From Neocallimastix lanati (nom. inval.) (Eukaryota; Neocallimastigomycota; Neocallimastigomycetes; Neocallimastigales; Neocallimastigaceae): 64,000 bases of DNA. The stretch is from assembly GCA_016946835.1 (NCBI GenBank), contig JACVTC010000011.1:1475001-1539000 (forward strand), read 5' to 3'. Every line of letters starts with the position of its first letter. Position 1 is the first letter of the stretch. The notes under the pieces were generated by a model. That model did no database searches. It was not told where the DNA came from and saw only the letters and a program-made list of their open reading frames with translations. This document shows positions 38,127 through 57,310 of this stretch, piece by piece. The position numbers and the translations under genes were made by a program.

Positions 38127-41100
38127 AGAATGTTAAAAGATTAGTATCGATATTTTATAGTAATTAATTATTAAAGATATAATTTTTTTAAATGTTTTTC
38201 TTTATTGCGTAACAAAGAAATATATATATATGTAAACTATAAATATATATATATATTTTATAATTACTATATCTTTTTTTAATTTACTAATTATTATCAA
38301 ATTTTAAAATTTGAATGATTAATGAATATATGATAATTATTTAAATATTTGTATAATAAACTAATCATCAATTATAATATGTATTATTCATAATTTAATA
38401 TATAAAATTATATTTTAATAATTTAATATATTTTTTGGTAACCTTAAAATACTAAACTATTAATTAAATCTATATTAATAAAAATATCTTCTCTTAATAA
38501 ATAAATAAATATATATATATAAATAGTATTGTATTAATATAGTATTTTTTTTATTAATATAAATATTAATAATTTTTAATAACATACAGATGAATATGTT
38601 AAATGGTTTTTTTAATATTTTATTTTTTTTTTTTTTAAATCTATATATCTTTATGTAATTTTTATAAACTTTATATCAATAATTTTTTTTTTATACTTTC
38701 ATTATAATATTATAAAAAAAATGAATAAATAAATTTACTACCAACAACAACAATATTATTTTTTTTTTTATAGTAAAAACTTCTACTATAAAAATATAAA
38801 AATAAGAAATTTTATTGGTTGTTTGATATATTTTTTCTTATAAATTAAATAATTAACAATTTTTTATAGTTTAATAGGAAAATACAATAAAGTAATTTCT
38901 CCTTTAATGGAAATAAAATTTATTAAAAAGGGGAAAATATCATAAAATATATACATATTGTTGTAATGCCCATGAGCGGCTATTTTTATATATTTGATCC
39001 AATAAAAAATTCAATTAATACATCTATTTGATAAATGTAGAATATATAAATATTATTAATATCTATTAAAATAAATTATGTAAAAATATTTAACACTAAA
39101 TCATATTGTTAGAGTGTTAGATGTATTTACAATATTTAAATTTATCATTTACATACACAACAGTAATAAAAAATATTTAAAATATTAGTTAATAAGTTTA
39201 AAATCAAAAATTATTATATAAAAATGATAATTATATTAAATAAATAAAGGTATTTCTTTATTGAAATTTTAAATAACCATAAAATGATGAACTATTTAAG
39301 TGAACCAAGGTAGTTCTTTTTTTAAATAGTTTGTTAACTTTCTTTATATTTGTAATAATGGTATAAATCTAAATCAAATATTAGTTGAAATCCCTTTTGG
39401 TGTACATGGTTAAAATAGAAAACAATCTTTATATAGAAAATGTTTTCGTATCCTTTATGAAGAAATTAATGATTGAAGGGAAAGTTTTAATTGGTATTAA
39501 GAGAGTTAAAAAGATCAAAATTGAAATTATCAGTTGATTATATGTTAAGGAATCGAATCTTGACTTCTGTAATTTATTTGATTTCAATAATAAATTACTG
39601 AAATATAATTAATTGGTTTAAAAGGAAATAAAATAAATTATCCTTAATAACAATATTCATAATAATATTAATATTAAGTTTACGTTATTATAAAATTCTT
39701 TTTTATTGTTAATATTCTTTTAGTGTATGAAATTTTTTTTTCTGTTTTTTTATTTCTGTTTTTTTTTTTTTTTTTTTTTAACCGTTTTTGTGTAAATTTA
39801 TTTAATGCTTTAATTTCATATTTTTTAAAAAAAAATAAACACTGTAAAAATTGGTGTAACTATTATATTGTACAACACTAAATTAAAATATTTTTATTAT
39901 TTATTATATGATTAATTATTTAATGTATTATAATAAATAATAAAAATATTTTAATTTATTTTATATTAATCATTATTTATATTATATAGTATTATCAATA
40001 TATTATAATATTAAATATAATATATTGTTCAGTAATACTAGATAACCTATGAAAAAGAACATAATTATTATACATGTTAAATACTAATAATAATTAAAAT
40101 TATATATATAATTTAATATACTTATATATTTTTAATATTAATTTATTTAATTAAAAATATACTATGATTATAAAACTATAATGTATTATATTATATATTT
40201 ATATAGTAATAAAGTTTTGATATTTTAAATGAATAAATTTTATTTAATTTTAAATACTAATTTAAAAATTATAAAAAAAAAATAAAAATAAAAAGACAAA
40301 TTATTATTATTTCAAAAACATTGGATTAAATGGTGTATACTAATAATAATTTAAATATTATATTGTATTGTATAATCTATAATTAATTAAATTACATATT
40401 TTAGTAAAATAATTAATTTAATGAAATAAAAAATATAATTTATTATAAAAATGATTTGAAATTTTATAATCAAAATCTTTACTTTATAAAAATTTAATTT
40501 TCTGGTTTTTTCATGATAATTTCAAAAATATATTATATTAATATATATTAAATAAAAAAAAAAAACTCTTATTAATATATAATAATAATTAAAAATGATA
40601 TAAAAAATTATCAAATATTTCATGATTAATTTCAAAAATATATTATATTAATATATATTAAATAAAATAAACTTTTATTAATATATAATAATAATTAAAA
40701 TTAATATAAAAAATTATCAAATATTTAAAGTTTCAATAATAAAAAATAATTACTTTATATTAAATAAAAGAATTTTTTTTAATATTATTATATAAAATGT
40801 TTGATTAAGGAAGATACTATAAATAAAACAATTTCTCTTTATTTTTATTTTTATTTTATTTTATTTTATTTTATATGCTTTAATTTTTGTTTATAAATTT
40901 CATCTATTTATATATGTTTATTTATAGTTTTTTTAATAAAAATTATTTAGATTGAACAATTTTGTAAATAATATAAAATTTAAAAGAAGATTTTATTTAT
41001 ACCATGTTTAATATAATAAAACTTTTATTTTAAAACAATATATATATATATTTATTGTAAAGTCTCTAGAAGTCGAAGACTTACTATTAATAATATTTTA

Positions 41101-41749
41101 TACCTAATATTATGTATAATGTAATTCTGAATAATAAGTGACATTCAATTTATTTAAATTTAAATTTTCTAAATTATTATAAATATAATATATATTTCTT
41201 AATAATTTTTAAAATAATTAAAAATTTTGAAAATTCAATACCTTAACATATATATAAAAAATAATAAATATAAATAAATACTTAAAAATAAGAAAATTAT
41301 TGAAATAGATAAAAATTAAATAAACATATAGTTTTCTTTTTTTTTTTTTTCAAAATTTCATTCATAATTATATATATATATATATATATATTTTTTCTTG
41401 AAAATAAATAAACAATTGTGAGAGAGGGATTCTCATAGAAAATATTAAAAAAAAAGAATACTATTAAAGAATATCATTTTTTGTATATATATTATACATA
41501 TTTATTATTACTCTAATAATATAACAATTAAATATTTTATACGATATAAATTTGACAATAATATTCCAATTAAATATTTTATATGATATAAATTTGGAAA
41601 TAAATACTCTAAGTATTCATAATAATAAAGTAATTCAAGAAAAAAAGGATTATATCTATATTTTTATGATATTTTAATTATCATTATACATATATATATT
41701 TGTTATTTTTAATATAATTGAAAAAAATTTTTATTTATATAAAAATAAA
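36761..41749. other. Five kilobases of gene-free AT-rich DNA
   Basis: Only short biased frames occur. Slightly more complex sequence at about 39240-39600 includes a 45-codon frame from 39407 without recognisable motif. There are T runs near 38093-38119 and 39758-39779, AT tracts and a 109-bp tandem duplication at 40511-40726. I support no gene here. Confidence 0.6.
40511..40726. repeat. Two-copy tandem duplication, about 109 bp each
   Basis: TCATGAT(T)AATTTCAAAAA starts at 40511 and again at 40620; the copies differ by an A-run length and a few substitutions. Confidence 0.85.
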
Positions 41750-46022
<4,273 letters not shown>

Positions 46023-46174
46023 AATGATGATTATAAAACAAAAGAAAAATCTTATATGCTTTTTTTCTTCTTATTGTAATTATTGATATTTTAATTTTTT
46101 TTATTAGATAAATAAATGTACAATATATAATTATTATTATCATGAAATAATTATATATTTTTGTAATTAATATA

Positions 46175-46371
46175 TTTTATTTTATTTTATTTTATTTTAT
46201 TTTATTTTATTTTATTTTATTTTATTTTATTTTATTTTATTTTATTTTATTTTATTTTATTTTATTTTATTTTATTTTATTTTATTTTATTTTATTTTAT
46301 TTTATTTTATTTTATTTTATTTTATTTTATTTTATTTTATTTTATTTTATTTTATTTTATTTTATTTTATT
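46175..46371. repeat. (TTTTA)n microsatellite, about 39 units
   Basis: Uninterrupted pentanucleotide array 150 bp past the DUF726 stop. The same unit on the other strand builds the spacers of the right-edge satellite. Confidence 0.95.
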
Positions 46372-46477
46372 TTTTAAAAAAAAACTAATTAATTTTTATA
46401 TATTTAATTATTATATTATATTTATTAAATTTACTTAAATTTTAAATAATAGAGATTTAATTAAATTATTATTTTTC

Positions 46478-46510
<33 letters not shown>

Positions 46511-46690
46511 TAACATATATAAACTATTAATAAAAATATGAAATCTTTATAAAGAATTAAATGCATATAAAATAGAATCATAAAAAAAATAAAATAAAAT
46601 TAATATATATAATATATAAATAATATAAAGTTTGTTTTTTTGTAAAGATAAATTAATGAATAATTTACTAGAATTTAATCATTACGTGGT

Positions 46691-46734
46691 AATTTGTATA
46701 GATAGAAATCTATACAAATTTATAGATTTCTATC
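46691..46734. repeat. Overlapping perfect inverted repeats
   Basis: AATTTGTATAGAT, loop AGAA, then its exact complement (13-bp stem, 46691-46720). In addition GATAGAAATCTATA (46701-46714) pairs with TATAGATTTCTATC (46721-46734). The two stems are mutually exclusive. Confidence 0.9.
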
Positions 46735-48166
46735 ATTTTATTATATTTTATTTTATTTTTAATATTAATTCCTACTCTGATATAATAATCCGTAATTATA
46801 TATTTATATAACCTTTTTAATTGATTTTTAATTTGAATATTTAATTTCCACTTCAAAAATAAAATTTATTTTAAATTTTGTGTAAAAAAAAAAAAAAAAA
46901 TTTTTTTATTAATTTATTTTCCCTTTATTGATTTTTAAAGAAATAGAGCAAAATTTTGAATTATTATGTAATAAAGTTATTACAATAAATTTATATTTAT
47001 AATATATATAATGAAAAAACTATTTTTAAAAAAAAAATCGTCTATTCAAGCCCAAAAATTTATATATTAAATTGTAATAATCCATTTCAATTAAATAGGA
47101 TATGATTTTTTTTGGTTTCTAAAAACATAATATATTATTAATTATTAATGATCCACAAAAAGCATATAAGCAAGTATACAATTTTTTTTAATTCATATAT
47201 AATACAAATTTTACTTTAATATTTATATAATATAATAAAAATTATTCAATAATTCTATCTAATGAAAAAATTCATTCAAATAGGGTTAAAATAACATATT
47301 AAGGGGTATCTGGCATGTATGACGGATATGCCAAAAATATATATATATATATATATATATGGTTCAAATATGTTATAAGTAGTGTATTTGGGTATATCTG
47401 GCATATTCCCAGTATATATATTCAAATACCATATAAAAGAGAAATAGAAATATAAAGTACTTCAATAGTCCAAATGCAAAACGTTACATCTGAACCATTA
47501 AATTATTCAGCATTCATAATAGCAACAATAAATTTATATAAAAAAATAATAATAAAAAAAATATTAAAAAAATGAGTGTTGTATGAAATGAATTTGAATA
47601 GTTGGACATATTTGAATAGTTTTTTTTTCTATATTTTTTTGGTTGGAAGATATTTCTATTTAATAATTCAAATTATTGCTCTATTAATTTATTTATGAAA
47701 TTATTGAAGAAACAAATAATGTATATATATATATATATTACACAAAAATTATATTAAATATACCAATTTTAATAAAATAAATTATTTAATAATTCAGTTT
47801 TATTTATATAAATATATATATATATATATTTTAAAAAAAAAAAAAAAAAATTAATAATTAAATATTAGAAATTTTAATTAATAACATAAATAGTATTTTT
47901 ATTTAAATTATTAAATAAATATTATAATATATATATAAGATTATTAGTAATGAAATCAATACAATTATAATATAATATAATAAAATAATATACAATATTA
48001 TAATATATATTTCATATTTACTAAATATAAATTTTATTAATATAAAAAACGTGTATATATATATTATGAAAAAAAAAGAAAAAAATAAAAAATATTTCAT
48101 TCAAATATATATATAGTTCTTGTTATACGTTATTTATTATATAAAAAAAAATAACAAACAAAATTT

Positions 48167-51100
48167 TTAATTTGATTCTGGTTGAGGTGGTAGCATTTCA
48201 CCTTCCACTTGTGAATCGACAACATCAGCCATACTGGATTTCTTTGAACTAAGTTCAGTTCTTATTGGTTCATTATCTTGAATATTATCCATATTCGAGT
48301 CATTTGATTCATTATTTTCTGGAAGTTTTGATACATCAATATCACTACCTAATAAACTATTTCTTGAATTTGAAATATTTGTAATTGAACTAGATACAGA
48401 ATTTATTCCACCTGATGATAATTTATTTTCTGAATTTTCATTTTCAGGATTTTCAGTAGCTCCTTGTAATGAATTATCTTTAGCAAACTTTTCATAACTT
48501 TTTTTTTTTTAAAAAAAAAAGAATATATATTAATTTATGGGAAATTAATTTTTTATTCATTATTTTTTATTATTATTATTATTTTTTTTTAATTTTTTGT
48601 TATATTTTTGTTCTAATTTAATTAATTACCTAGCAAGTTTTTCTTGGTAATCAATAACCTTTTTCTTAAGATGATGACGTTTAATTTTTAAGTTATTAAT
48701 AGTAATTTCCTATTTTATAAATTATGAATAAAAATAAATATATAAAATTAATATTAATTTATATTTTGTTTTATATTACATATTAAGAGATAATTTCTAT
48801 ATTAATACTTACAGCTTCAGATAAGTTACTTTTGAGTTCTTTCATTTTTTCATCAGTCTTTGACTTTTGCTCTTCTAATTTTTCTAATAGTTTACTCTTT
48901 TCGTTTAATTGAAGTTGCATTTCACGAATAGTTCTTTCGTTCTTTCTAACATTTTGTGAATATTGTGTTTTTTCATTATTAATTACATTTAATTTATTAG
49001 TTAATTCTTCAATTTTCTTTTCTAATTTTTTAATAGTGTTCTTGTCATCAGGCACAATGTAATTTTCAAGATCAAATAATTTTGCATTCAAATCTGTAAT
49101 TTCCTTTTCTAATTCATATTTATTCTTTTCAACATCTAGACTTTCTTTCTTTTCTCTTTCTAAACGAGTAGAAGCTTCAGCTGCTTCATTTTCAGCTTTA
49201 AGTAATTTCTCATTCATTTCACTAATTTTAATATTTTGATCTTCATATAAATCATTCAATTCATTTATTTTTTCTTCATTTTCTTTACATTGATTTTCGT
49301 ACGTCTTATTTTGTGCTTCAAGATTAGATAATTTTTCATTTAATTCTTCAATTTCATGTTCTAAAGCATGCTTTTCTTTTAAAATGGTGTTATTTTTGCT
49401 TTCAGCATCTTCTAAGTTATTCTTTAATTCACGTATTTCTGAAACTTGTTCTCCAATTTGACCTCTTAATTCATCTTGAACTTGTGTGGCATCCATAACA
49501 GTTTTAGTTAATTCATCAATCTTTTCATATGCTTTATCTTTTTCTCTTGTCCAATTCATTCTGTCACAAATTTCTTTTGTTAATTTATCATTTGCATTAT
49601 CTAAATCTGATTCAAGTTTTCTCTTATCCTCTTTAGCCTTAATGAAGTTAGATCTTTCCATGTCCAATTCATTTCTTAATACTTGGTTTTCTTTATTAAA
49701 TCTCTTTCTTAATTCAGCCATAGCTTCTTCATTTTCAGTTATATCTTCCTTATATTTATCCTTTAAATCAGAAAGTTCTTGCTTAATTAATTGATTTTCA
49801 GTAACAGCATCATTCAAATCAAGTGAATCTTCAACCATCTTATCTTGAAGTTCTAAAATTTGTTTTTCTAATAATTTATTTCTTTCATCTAAAAGCTTAA
49901 CTTCTTGTACTGTATTTTGAAGGTTATCTTCAACATCTCTTAATTTAATCTTAAGCATACTTTCAGATTTTTCAGTCTTAATCTTTGACAATTCCGTAAC
50001 TTCAAGCTTTGCAAGATATTTATCTGACTTATTTTTATAGAATGTAACAGAATTAAATAATTCCTTGTTTTTATTGATTTCACTCATTAATTTTTCTTGA
50101 GTAGTATTAAGTTCTGAAATAACGCTATTCTTGGCATTTTCTTCTTCATTTCTTCTTAAAATTTCTTCTTCAATTCTTGAATTTAAGTCATCAATATCAC
50201 TTTGTAATATACTCTTTTGATTTTCAAGGTTATGAATATCTTTTGCCTTTTCTTCAATATCTTGCTGTTGTAAACGTTGTGCTGCTAAAAGTGCTCTTCT
50301 TGATTCATTTAATTTTTCAAGTTTATCTTCATATTCTTGTCTAATTTTATCCTTAAGTTCATCAGTACTCATATTACCTGCATTTTCTTCAAGACTTCTA
50401 ATTTTATCATTTGAATTTTCTAATTCCATCTTCAAATCAAATACTTCTTTTTCTAGAGCCTTTTTAGCTTGATATAAATTATCAATTTCAACCATATTGT
50501 CATCTAATTCTTTAGAAAGATTTTCTACTTGATTCTTCAGTTGATCACGAGATTTTTCTGACGAACTTAAAAGATTACTAACATTTTCTAATTCGGTTTG
50601 CATATTATTAGACTTTTGCTCATGAATCTTGGCCATTTCAATGTAATTCTTACTTTCTTTATCCTTTGCTTCTAACTGAGCAGTAAGTTCCTTTATAGTT
50701 TGTTCGTTCTTCTTCTTAGATTTTTCATAATCAATTCGAGATTTTTCAGTACTGTTTATGCTGGAAGTTAACGTTTCTAATTCTGCTTCTAATCTCTTTT
50801 TAGCCTTCGCTAATTCATTCTTTTGAGCAGTAACTTCATCTAATTGTTCACCAAGATCATTAACTTCCTTTAATAACATTTTTCTCATTTCTTCCATTTG
50901 AGTATCTTTACCATCTAATTCTGTTTGCATTTTTTTACGATATTCAGATAATTGATTTTCCGCAAAACTCTTAATATTATTTAATTGATTCTTTTCTTCT
51001 TCCATTTCTTCAATTTGGCCCTTTAAATCATTAATTTCATTTTGATACTTCTTAACACTCTTTTCTAATTCAATAACATTCTTACCACCATCACCAACTT

Positions 51101-54100
51101 CATCAATTAAAGCTTGAAGTTCATTTTCCATATCTGCTTTAGCATTATTCAATGAATTAATTTGTTGGTTCTTATCATCGAGATTTCCATTTAATGTTTC
51201 AATTTGTAAATTCAATTTTCTAATATTGGATTCGGCTAATTCGTTCTTTTTCTTTTCACTTTCAAGGGCTATATTTAAGGCAGATATTTGATTTTCTAAT
51301 TGTTTATTTTTCTTTTCAGCTGCACGTGAATTATTACTTTGACATTCTACTTCATGTCGAAGATCTTCATTTTCAGCAGTTAAACGAACCTTAGCTTTTT
51401 CTAAAGATTTATTATTAATTTCCAAGCTTGAATTTTGATCTCTTAATTCCTTAATAGTTTCTTCTGATTTTTGCTTAAGAGCTTCAGAAGCACTATTTAA
51501 TTTCTCTATTTCATTTTCGCTATTCTTTTTAATTAATTCTAATTCATCAGTCTTTAATTGTAACTGATGTTGAGCATCTAATTTACCAGATTCTTCTTGT
51601 TCAAATCTGCTCTGTAAATCATTAATATTAGATTTCAATTTATTATTCATATTTTCTAAGCTTTCATTCTTTTCTTTTTCTTGATCAAGTTCATTTTGAA
51701 GAGCATTGTTTTGACGAATTAAATTTGATTTATCATGATCTAAATTCAAGTTTGTTTTATCAAATTCATCAATTTTGGCATTTAAGGAAGATATTTGTTG
51801 AGCTTTCTTTTCACTTTCTTGTTGTAAGTTTTTAACATCTTCCTCTAAAGCACTAATCTTATTATTTGCTGAATTTAAATTGCTAGTCAATGAACGTTTG
51901 TCTTTTTCTAAATTAGAAATATCATCATTTAATTTGTTACTTTGTTCATTAAGTTCGGTAATGGTTTGATCACATTTTTGCTTTTGAGCATTTAACTTTT
52001 CATAATCTTCTTTTGAGTCTTGAAGTGTTAATCTAAGTTTTTCGATTGTTGAATTACTTGTTCTTCTTAAATTATCATAATCAGCTTGAAGATCACTTAA
52101 TTGAATTCTTAAATTTTGAATTTCGTTTTCTCTTATTTTACTAGCTTCACTTTGTTTAGATTCTTCATCACCTTTGATTTGAATTAGTTCGTGTAACTTA
52201 TTGATTTCTTTTTCTAAATTCTTTTTTTGATATACTTCTTTTTCTTTTTCTGAAACTTCATTTAGATAATTAGCTTCACTAGTTTGAAGTTTAATAGTAA
52301 CATCTTTCAATTTTTTCTCTAACGCTTCTTTTTCATTTATTTCACTTTGCATTTGATCTTTTAAGTTATTAATTTCTTTATTTTTAGAATTAATATCCTC
52401 TTCTAGTCTTGCTTTATTATTATTAGTTTCATCTAATGTTTCCTTAAGTTTGTTCAGTTCTTTCTTCATATTTGTATTTTCTGTATATAAATTTGAATTT
52501 TTAGTTTCTTCTTCAGACAAGTATTGTTGCGTAAGATTTAAAGAACTTTGAAGTTTAGCCTTATTCTTTTCTAATTCACTTTTATTATTCTCAATAGAAT
52601 TTATATTTTCATGTAATTCATTTATTTGTTTTTCATAATTTTCCTTTAATTCTTGTAATTTGGAAATAGATTCATTATTTGCTTCAATATCTAATTTATA
52701 CTGTTCTATTTGTTGATCTTTCATTGCTTTTTCTGTATCACTTTTATTTACTTTAATAATTTGCTCATCTAATGAATTTTTTAATTTTTTAAGTTCTTCT
52801 TCATATTCAGTATTCTTTTGAACTGAATCTTTATATTGAGTTTCAGTATTTTCTAATTCATTATTGGCAATTCTTAAATCTTCTTCAAGATTTTCAATCT
52901 TTTCCTGTGCTCTCTTAAATATTTCTACTTGATCTGCAGCAGCTCTTCTTTCACTATCAAGAATATTTTCTAATTCGTTAATCTTGTATTCTAAATCTTT
53001 TTGTGTAGCTTCTAATTTCATCTTTTGTTCTTTTTCACTATTAACCTTATCTTCCAGTTCTTTTATTATTGTTTCTTTCTTTTTCATTTCTTCATCAACT
53101 CTAGAAACATTTAATAAAGGTCTAACCTTAATATATAATTTCCACCACGACCATTCTCTTAATGCTACATAAACTCTTGCATTTCTTTGAATAACTTGAA
53201 TTGCTCTAAGTTGATTAAGTTTTTGAACGAAAAGCTTTCTTATTCTGTATCCTTTCCATATTTTTTGAATTAAGATTACTCTATTACAAAGACTACTATC
53301 TCTTAATTCTTCTAATTCTGCTAACTATTAAATGATTAATATAAAAATAAATATATTTTAATAAGTTTACTTTTTTTCATGTGTATTTATATATATATAA
53401 AAAATATATATTTTTATATATATTCTAATATATATTCTAATACATACTACACCAGCTCTAAAGTAAACTTTACTATTACCAATTCTATATCTACTTGGAT
53501 CAAGATTTATGCTATTTAAAATAATTTGAGCGACCTTCTTACCATCCATAAAGCCTTTAGGAATATCTTTTGATAAAATTTCATATCTAGCTCTAAAATC
53601 AGAAAATGTAATCTTATTTGGAAAACCTGCTCGACAAATTCTAATACCTTCTAAAACACCATTACACTTTAATTGATTAAGAACTAAAAGATTATTGAAT
53701 TTTAATGGTTTCTTTTCAGTATTTGGAAGAATACAACGAACAAAGTGTGGCTGTGTAGAATTTAATTTCTCCATTAAATCAATTAATTGATCTTTATGAA
53801 TTTGTGCAAAGGTTCTGAAAAGACCTTTCTTAATTCTTGAGAACTTTTGTGGTTCATTATTAGAACCATTACCATTTGAGTCAGCATAATCAGGGAACAA
53901 ACCAGAAATGAATTTATCAGGTGAATTTGCAACCATTCTGGTAATTTCTTCATTTAATGGATCCTTGTTCTTGTCCAACCAACCTGAAGTATTATATTCA
54001 ACTTTACCAGCATAATGGTTAAGTATGAAACCTTTATTGAAACGTGGAGTTTCAAATTTATCAGATTTTCCTTTCCATAATGTATTTAATTTATTAGTAA

Positions 54101-56735
54101 ATGTTTCATCAGTGGCTTTTGGCATAACACATTCTTCATCTAAGCAAGAGAAAATACCAATAGGCTTTAGAATAATAAATATTATATTTAAAATAAAATA
54201 TATATTAAATAATACACATATTAAAAATTCTATCAAGTATAATTTATATCATAAAAATTAAAAAAATATTTTAATAATAATTAATAATACTGAAGTCTTT
54301 TCAATAATATCAATAGTTGGTTGTAAATCTAAACCAAAATCAATAAATTTCCATTCAATTCCTTCTCTCAAGTATTCTTCTTGTTCCATAATAAACATAT
54401 GATGATTGAAATATTGTTGTAATTTTTCGTTTGTATAGTTAATACATAACTGTTCAAAACTATTATTCTATTAAATATAATATTAATTTAAGATTATTAT
54501 TTTTAGTTAAATTCAATAATGATTATTTTTATTAATTAATAATAATATAATAATATATTTGGAATATATAAACTATATATTCATTAATTATTTAGATATA
54601 ATGTACCTCAAAAATTTCGAATCCAGCAATATCAAGAACACCAATAAAAGCTGAATTCATATTAGACTTATCTAAAATTTTGTTTACACATGTAATTAAA
54701 TATTTGAACATTCTATCATATATAGCTCTAGCAAATGCTCCAATAGAATATTGAACTTGTGAAACATCCTTTGATTGAGTAACCCAATCTCTTCCAGCTT
54801 TAATCTTTGGTTTCAATAAACCTCTGGTAAAATCATCAACAGGTACTTCTAATAAGTGACATACTTTTTCAATATCAACAGTATTTGCTAACAATGCTTG
54901 ATCATTTCTATCTTTTGTAAGTTTTATATTACCTAAATGAAGAACAACAGCAATAATTTTATAGAAGTTTAATTGCTTTTCTTCATTTATGCCCATAATA
55001 AGCATGGATTCCTAACAAAATTTATACATTTATATTTTTAAATATTTGTATAAATATTTTAAATTTTATTAAAATATATATATATATAACTAATTTAGTA
55101 ATAATAAAAATATAATATACTATTAGATTACTTTTAATAATTCGAATTCTTCTGCATCATCAACACCCTCAATAGTTTTCTTTGAATTTTTAATATATTC
55201 ATAATCATCCATTGAATCCGTTAAAAGTAATTTGTCTTTAATTTCTTGAGAAGCACCTTTAAGTAATTGATAAAATATATGATAATTTCTTTCCTTATCA
55301 CTTTGATATGTTACTCTTGATTTTTCAAACAAATATTTTTCAATTTTTGCACCACCAATATAACCAGAAGGAAGAAATTCAATTTTAATAAATTTACCCT
55401 ATTTTATAAAATATTAATAGATAAATATTATATAAAGTAGTTGCTATTTTAATAATATATATATATAAAAACTTTTTATTTTATAGAAAAAAAAGTTTTA
55501 TAATTTAATAGCTTACAAAACGTGATGAGTTATTATTTTTAATTGTTTGTGCATTACCAAATGCTTCTAAAATTGGATTAGCTTGAATAATTTGTTCTTC
55601 TAATGTTCCAATAAATTGTTTTGTTTTTGTTGCATTGGATAATCTTCTAAGTTTTTTAGCGGAAATGTCTTTTGTTGTTTCATTAACAACAATTTTTCCC
55701 CCAGCAATTTCTGCTAAATATTGAATTACTTTTTTTGTATTTTCTGTTTTACCAGCACCTGATTCACCACTATTTATATATTTAATAATTTTATATTTTG
55801 GAATATAATAAAATCATATTTAATTAAAAAATATAAAATTAATTATATATATATATTATAATAAAAAAAAAGTATGGAAATCATTCTTTAAAAAAAATTA
55901 AATCTTTAAAATATAAATATATATAATATAAAAACTTACGTAATAAGAATAGATTGATTCTCTTTATTTTGAAGTAAATTACGATATGCAAGATCAGATA
56001 TAGCATAAATATGAGGTGGCATTTCTGCTCTCTTCATATTTTTATATGAATTAATAATTTCATCATTATATATTGGAAGATTGCAATATGGATTAATTGA
56101 TACTAAGAAAAGTCCTGAATAACTCTGAAATATATAATTATATAATATTTAACATACATATTAGTTTTTTATATATAAATTATTTTATATTTGGATTGGG
56201 AATATTTATAATTTGAAACATACGTAAATCATATTAGAAAAATATCTTAATTTAAGGTTATGAATAACAGAAGGCTCATTTAAATTACTAAGATCAGCCA
56301 TATCTGGCACTTTATCAAATTTTGGTGGATTCATCTTCTCAGTTTCATTAATATTAACAATTCTTTCCTTTTTATATTGTTATATATTCATTTATAAAAT
56401 AAATCAATATAGAAAATTCTTTCTAAAATATAATATCGCAAATAATACATGTATAAATAATTTTAAATATTAAATAATTTACAGGTCCATTGACCACTTT
56501 GACTTTTAATTCTTCTCCGTTTTCTTCAATTACTTCACTAGCAACATATCCTTCATCAGGATCAGGAATCTTCATATTATTTATAATTATATATTAATTA
56601 CTTTAATTTTATATATTTACTGTTTTTTAAATAAATTTAAAACATTTTCATTACCCATAACCATTTTTTCTCATTCCAATTTGAAGAGGTTAAATCCTCA
56701 GTTGTTAAATAATTATGATCTCCTGATTCACCCAT
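48167..56735 (-). CDS. Conventional (class II) myosin heavy chain
   Basis: Actin motor for cytokinesis and contractility. Twelve exons: 56735-56655, 56569-56483, 56367-56224, 56124-55940, 55769-55517, 55398-55132, 55011-54607, 54467-54291, 54164-53448, 53324-48813, 48709-48630, 48497-48167; 2412 aa, all joints in phase with GT..AG. SH3-like N-terminus, then P-loop GESGAGKT (167-174), switch I NNSSRF (245-250), switch II DIAGFE (466-471), loop HFVRCILPN, and converter/SH1 region [16 protein letters not shown]. Two IQ motifs follow near 788 and 814 ([18 protein letters not shown]) for the light chains. Exon 10 is almost all heptad coiled coil of about 1470 residues. The last exon is a non-helical Ser/Asn/Glu-rich tail, a plausible phosphorylation region. 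The protein is longer than the usual 1900-2200. The small first exons would be missed without splicing. Confidence 0.96.
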
Positions 56736-57310
56736 TTTTCTTAATATTAATTTTAATTATCTCTAATTATATATTACACAATACTTTGACACTAATGAAT
56801 AATAATTTAACTATTTAAGCATTTATAATTATTTTGACTAAATTAATAATATATATATTCATTCATATATATATTTACTATAAAAATTAGATTGTTAATA
56901 AATTAATTATCGAAAAAATTTGTTATATAGCTGATGTAATTTATATTAAATTAAATATTATATATATATATATATATATATAAAAAAGATAAAATAATAA
57001 CTAATAATAATAGTAATAAAAATAATAATAATTATATATTATTCAATTACTATTAATCGAAATATTATAAAAAAATGCCCATATATCATATTATCATTTT
57101 ATTAATTTTATTAATATAATTAATAAACCTAAATTATATTTATTTTTCATACTAAGTATAACAATAATATAAAAAAAAATTTAATCCAAATTAAATATTT
57201 GAAATAAAATTTCCGAGTTAATAAATATTAATTATTAAAATATATATAAAAATATATATAACTATTAAAATAAAATTTAAATTTTAAACTTTATTTTTTT
57301 TATTCAATGT
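56736..57310. other. Myosin 5' flank, AT-rich
   Basis: No gene. AT dinucleotide tracts (56960-56980) and A runs only. It separates the myosin start from the copia relic. Confidence 0.7.

Larger units (their letters stand above)
46023..48166. other. Intergenic region between two convergent genes
   Basis: DUF726 (+) and myosin (-) end towards each other. The stretch has a long TTTTA array (46175-46371), T and A runs, a compound inverted repeat (46691-46734) and repeated GGTATCTGGCAT-like words near 47305-47404. No coding signal. Confidence 0.7.

Noticed and set aside
39407-39541. 45-codon frame in the 5-kb gene desert
   Set aside because: Short, Lys/Ile-rich, without motif or neighbouring exon; compatible with chance in this composition.
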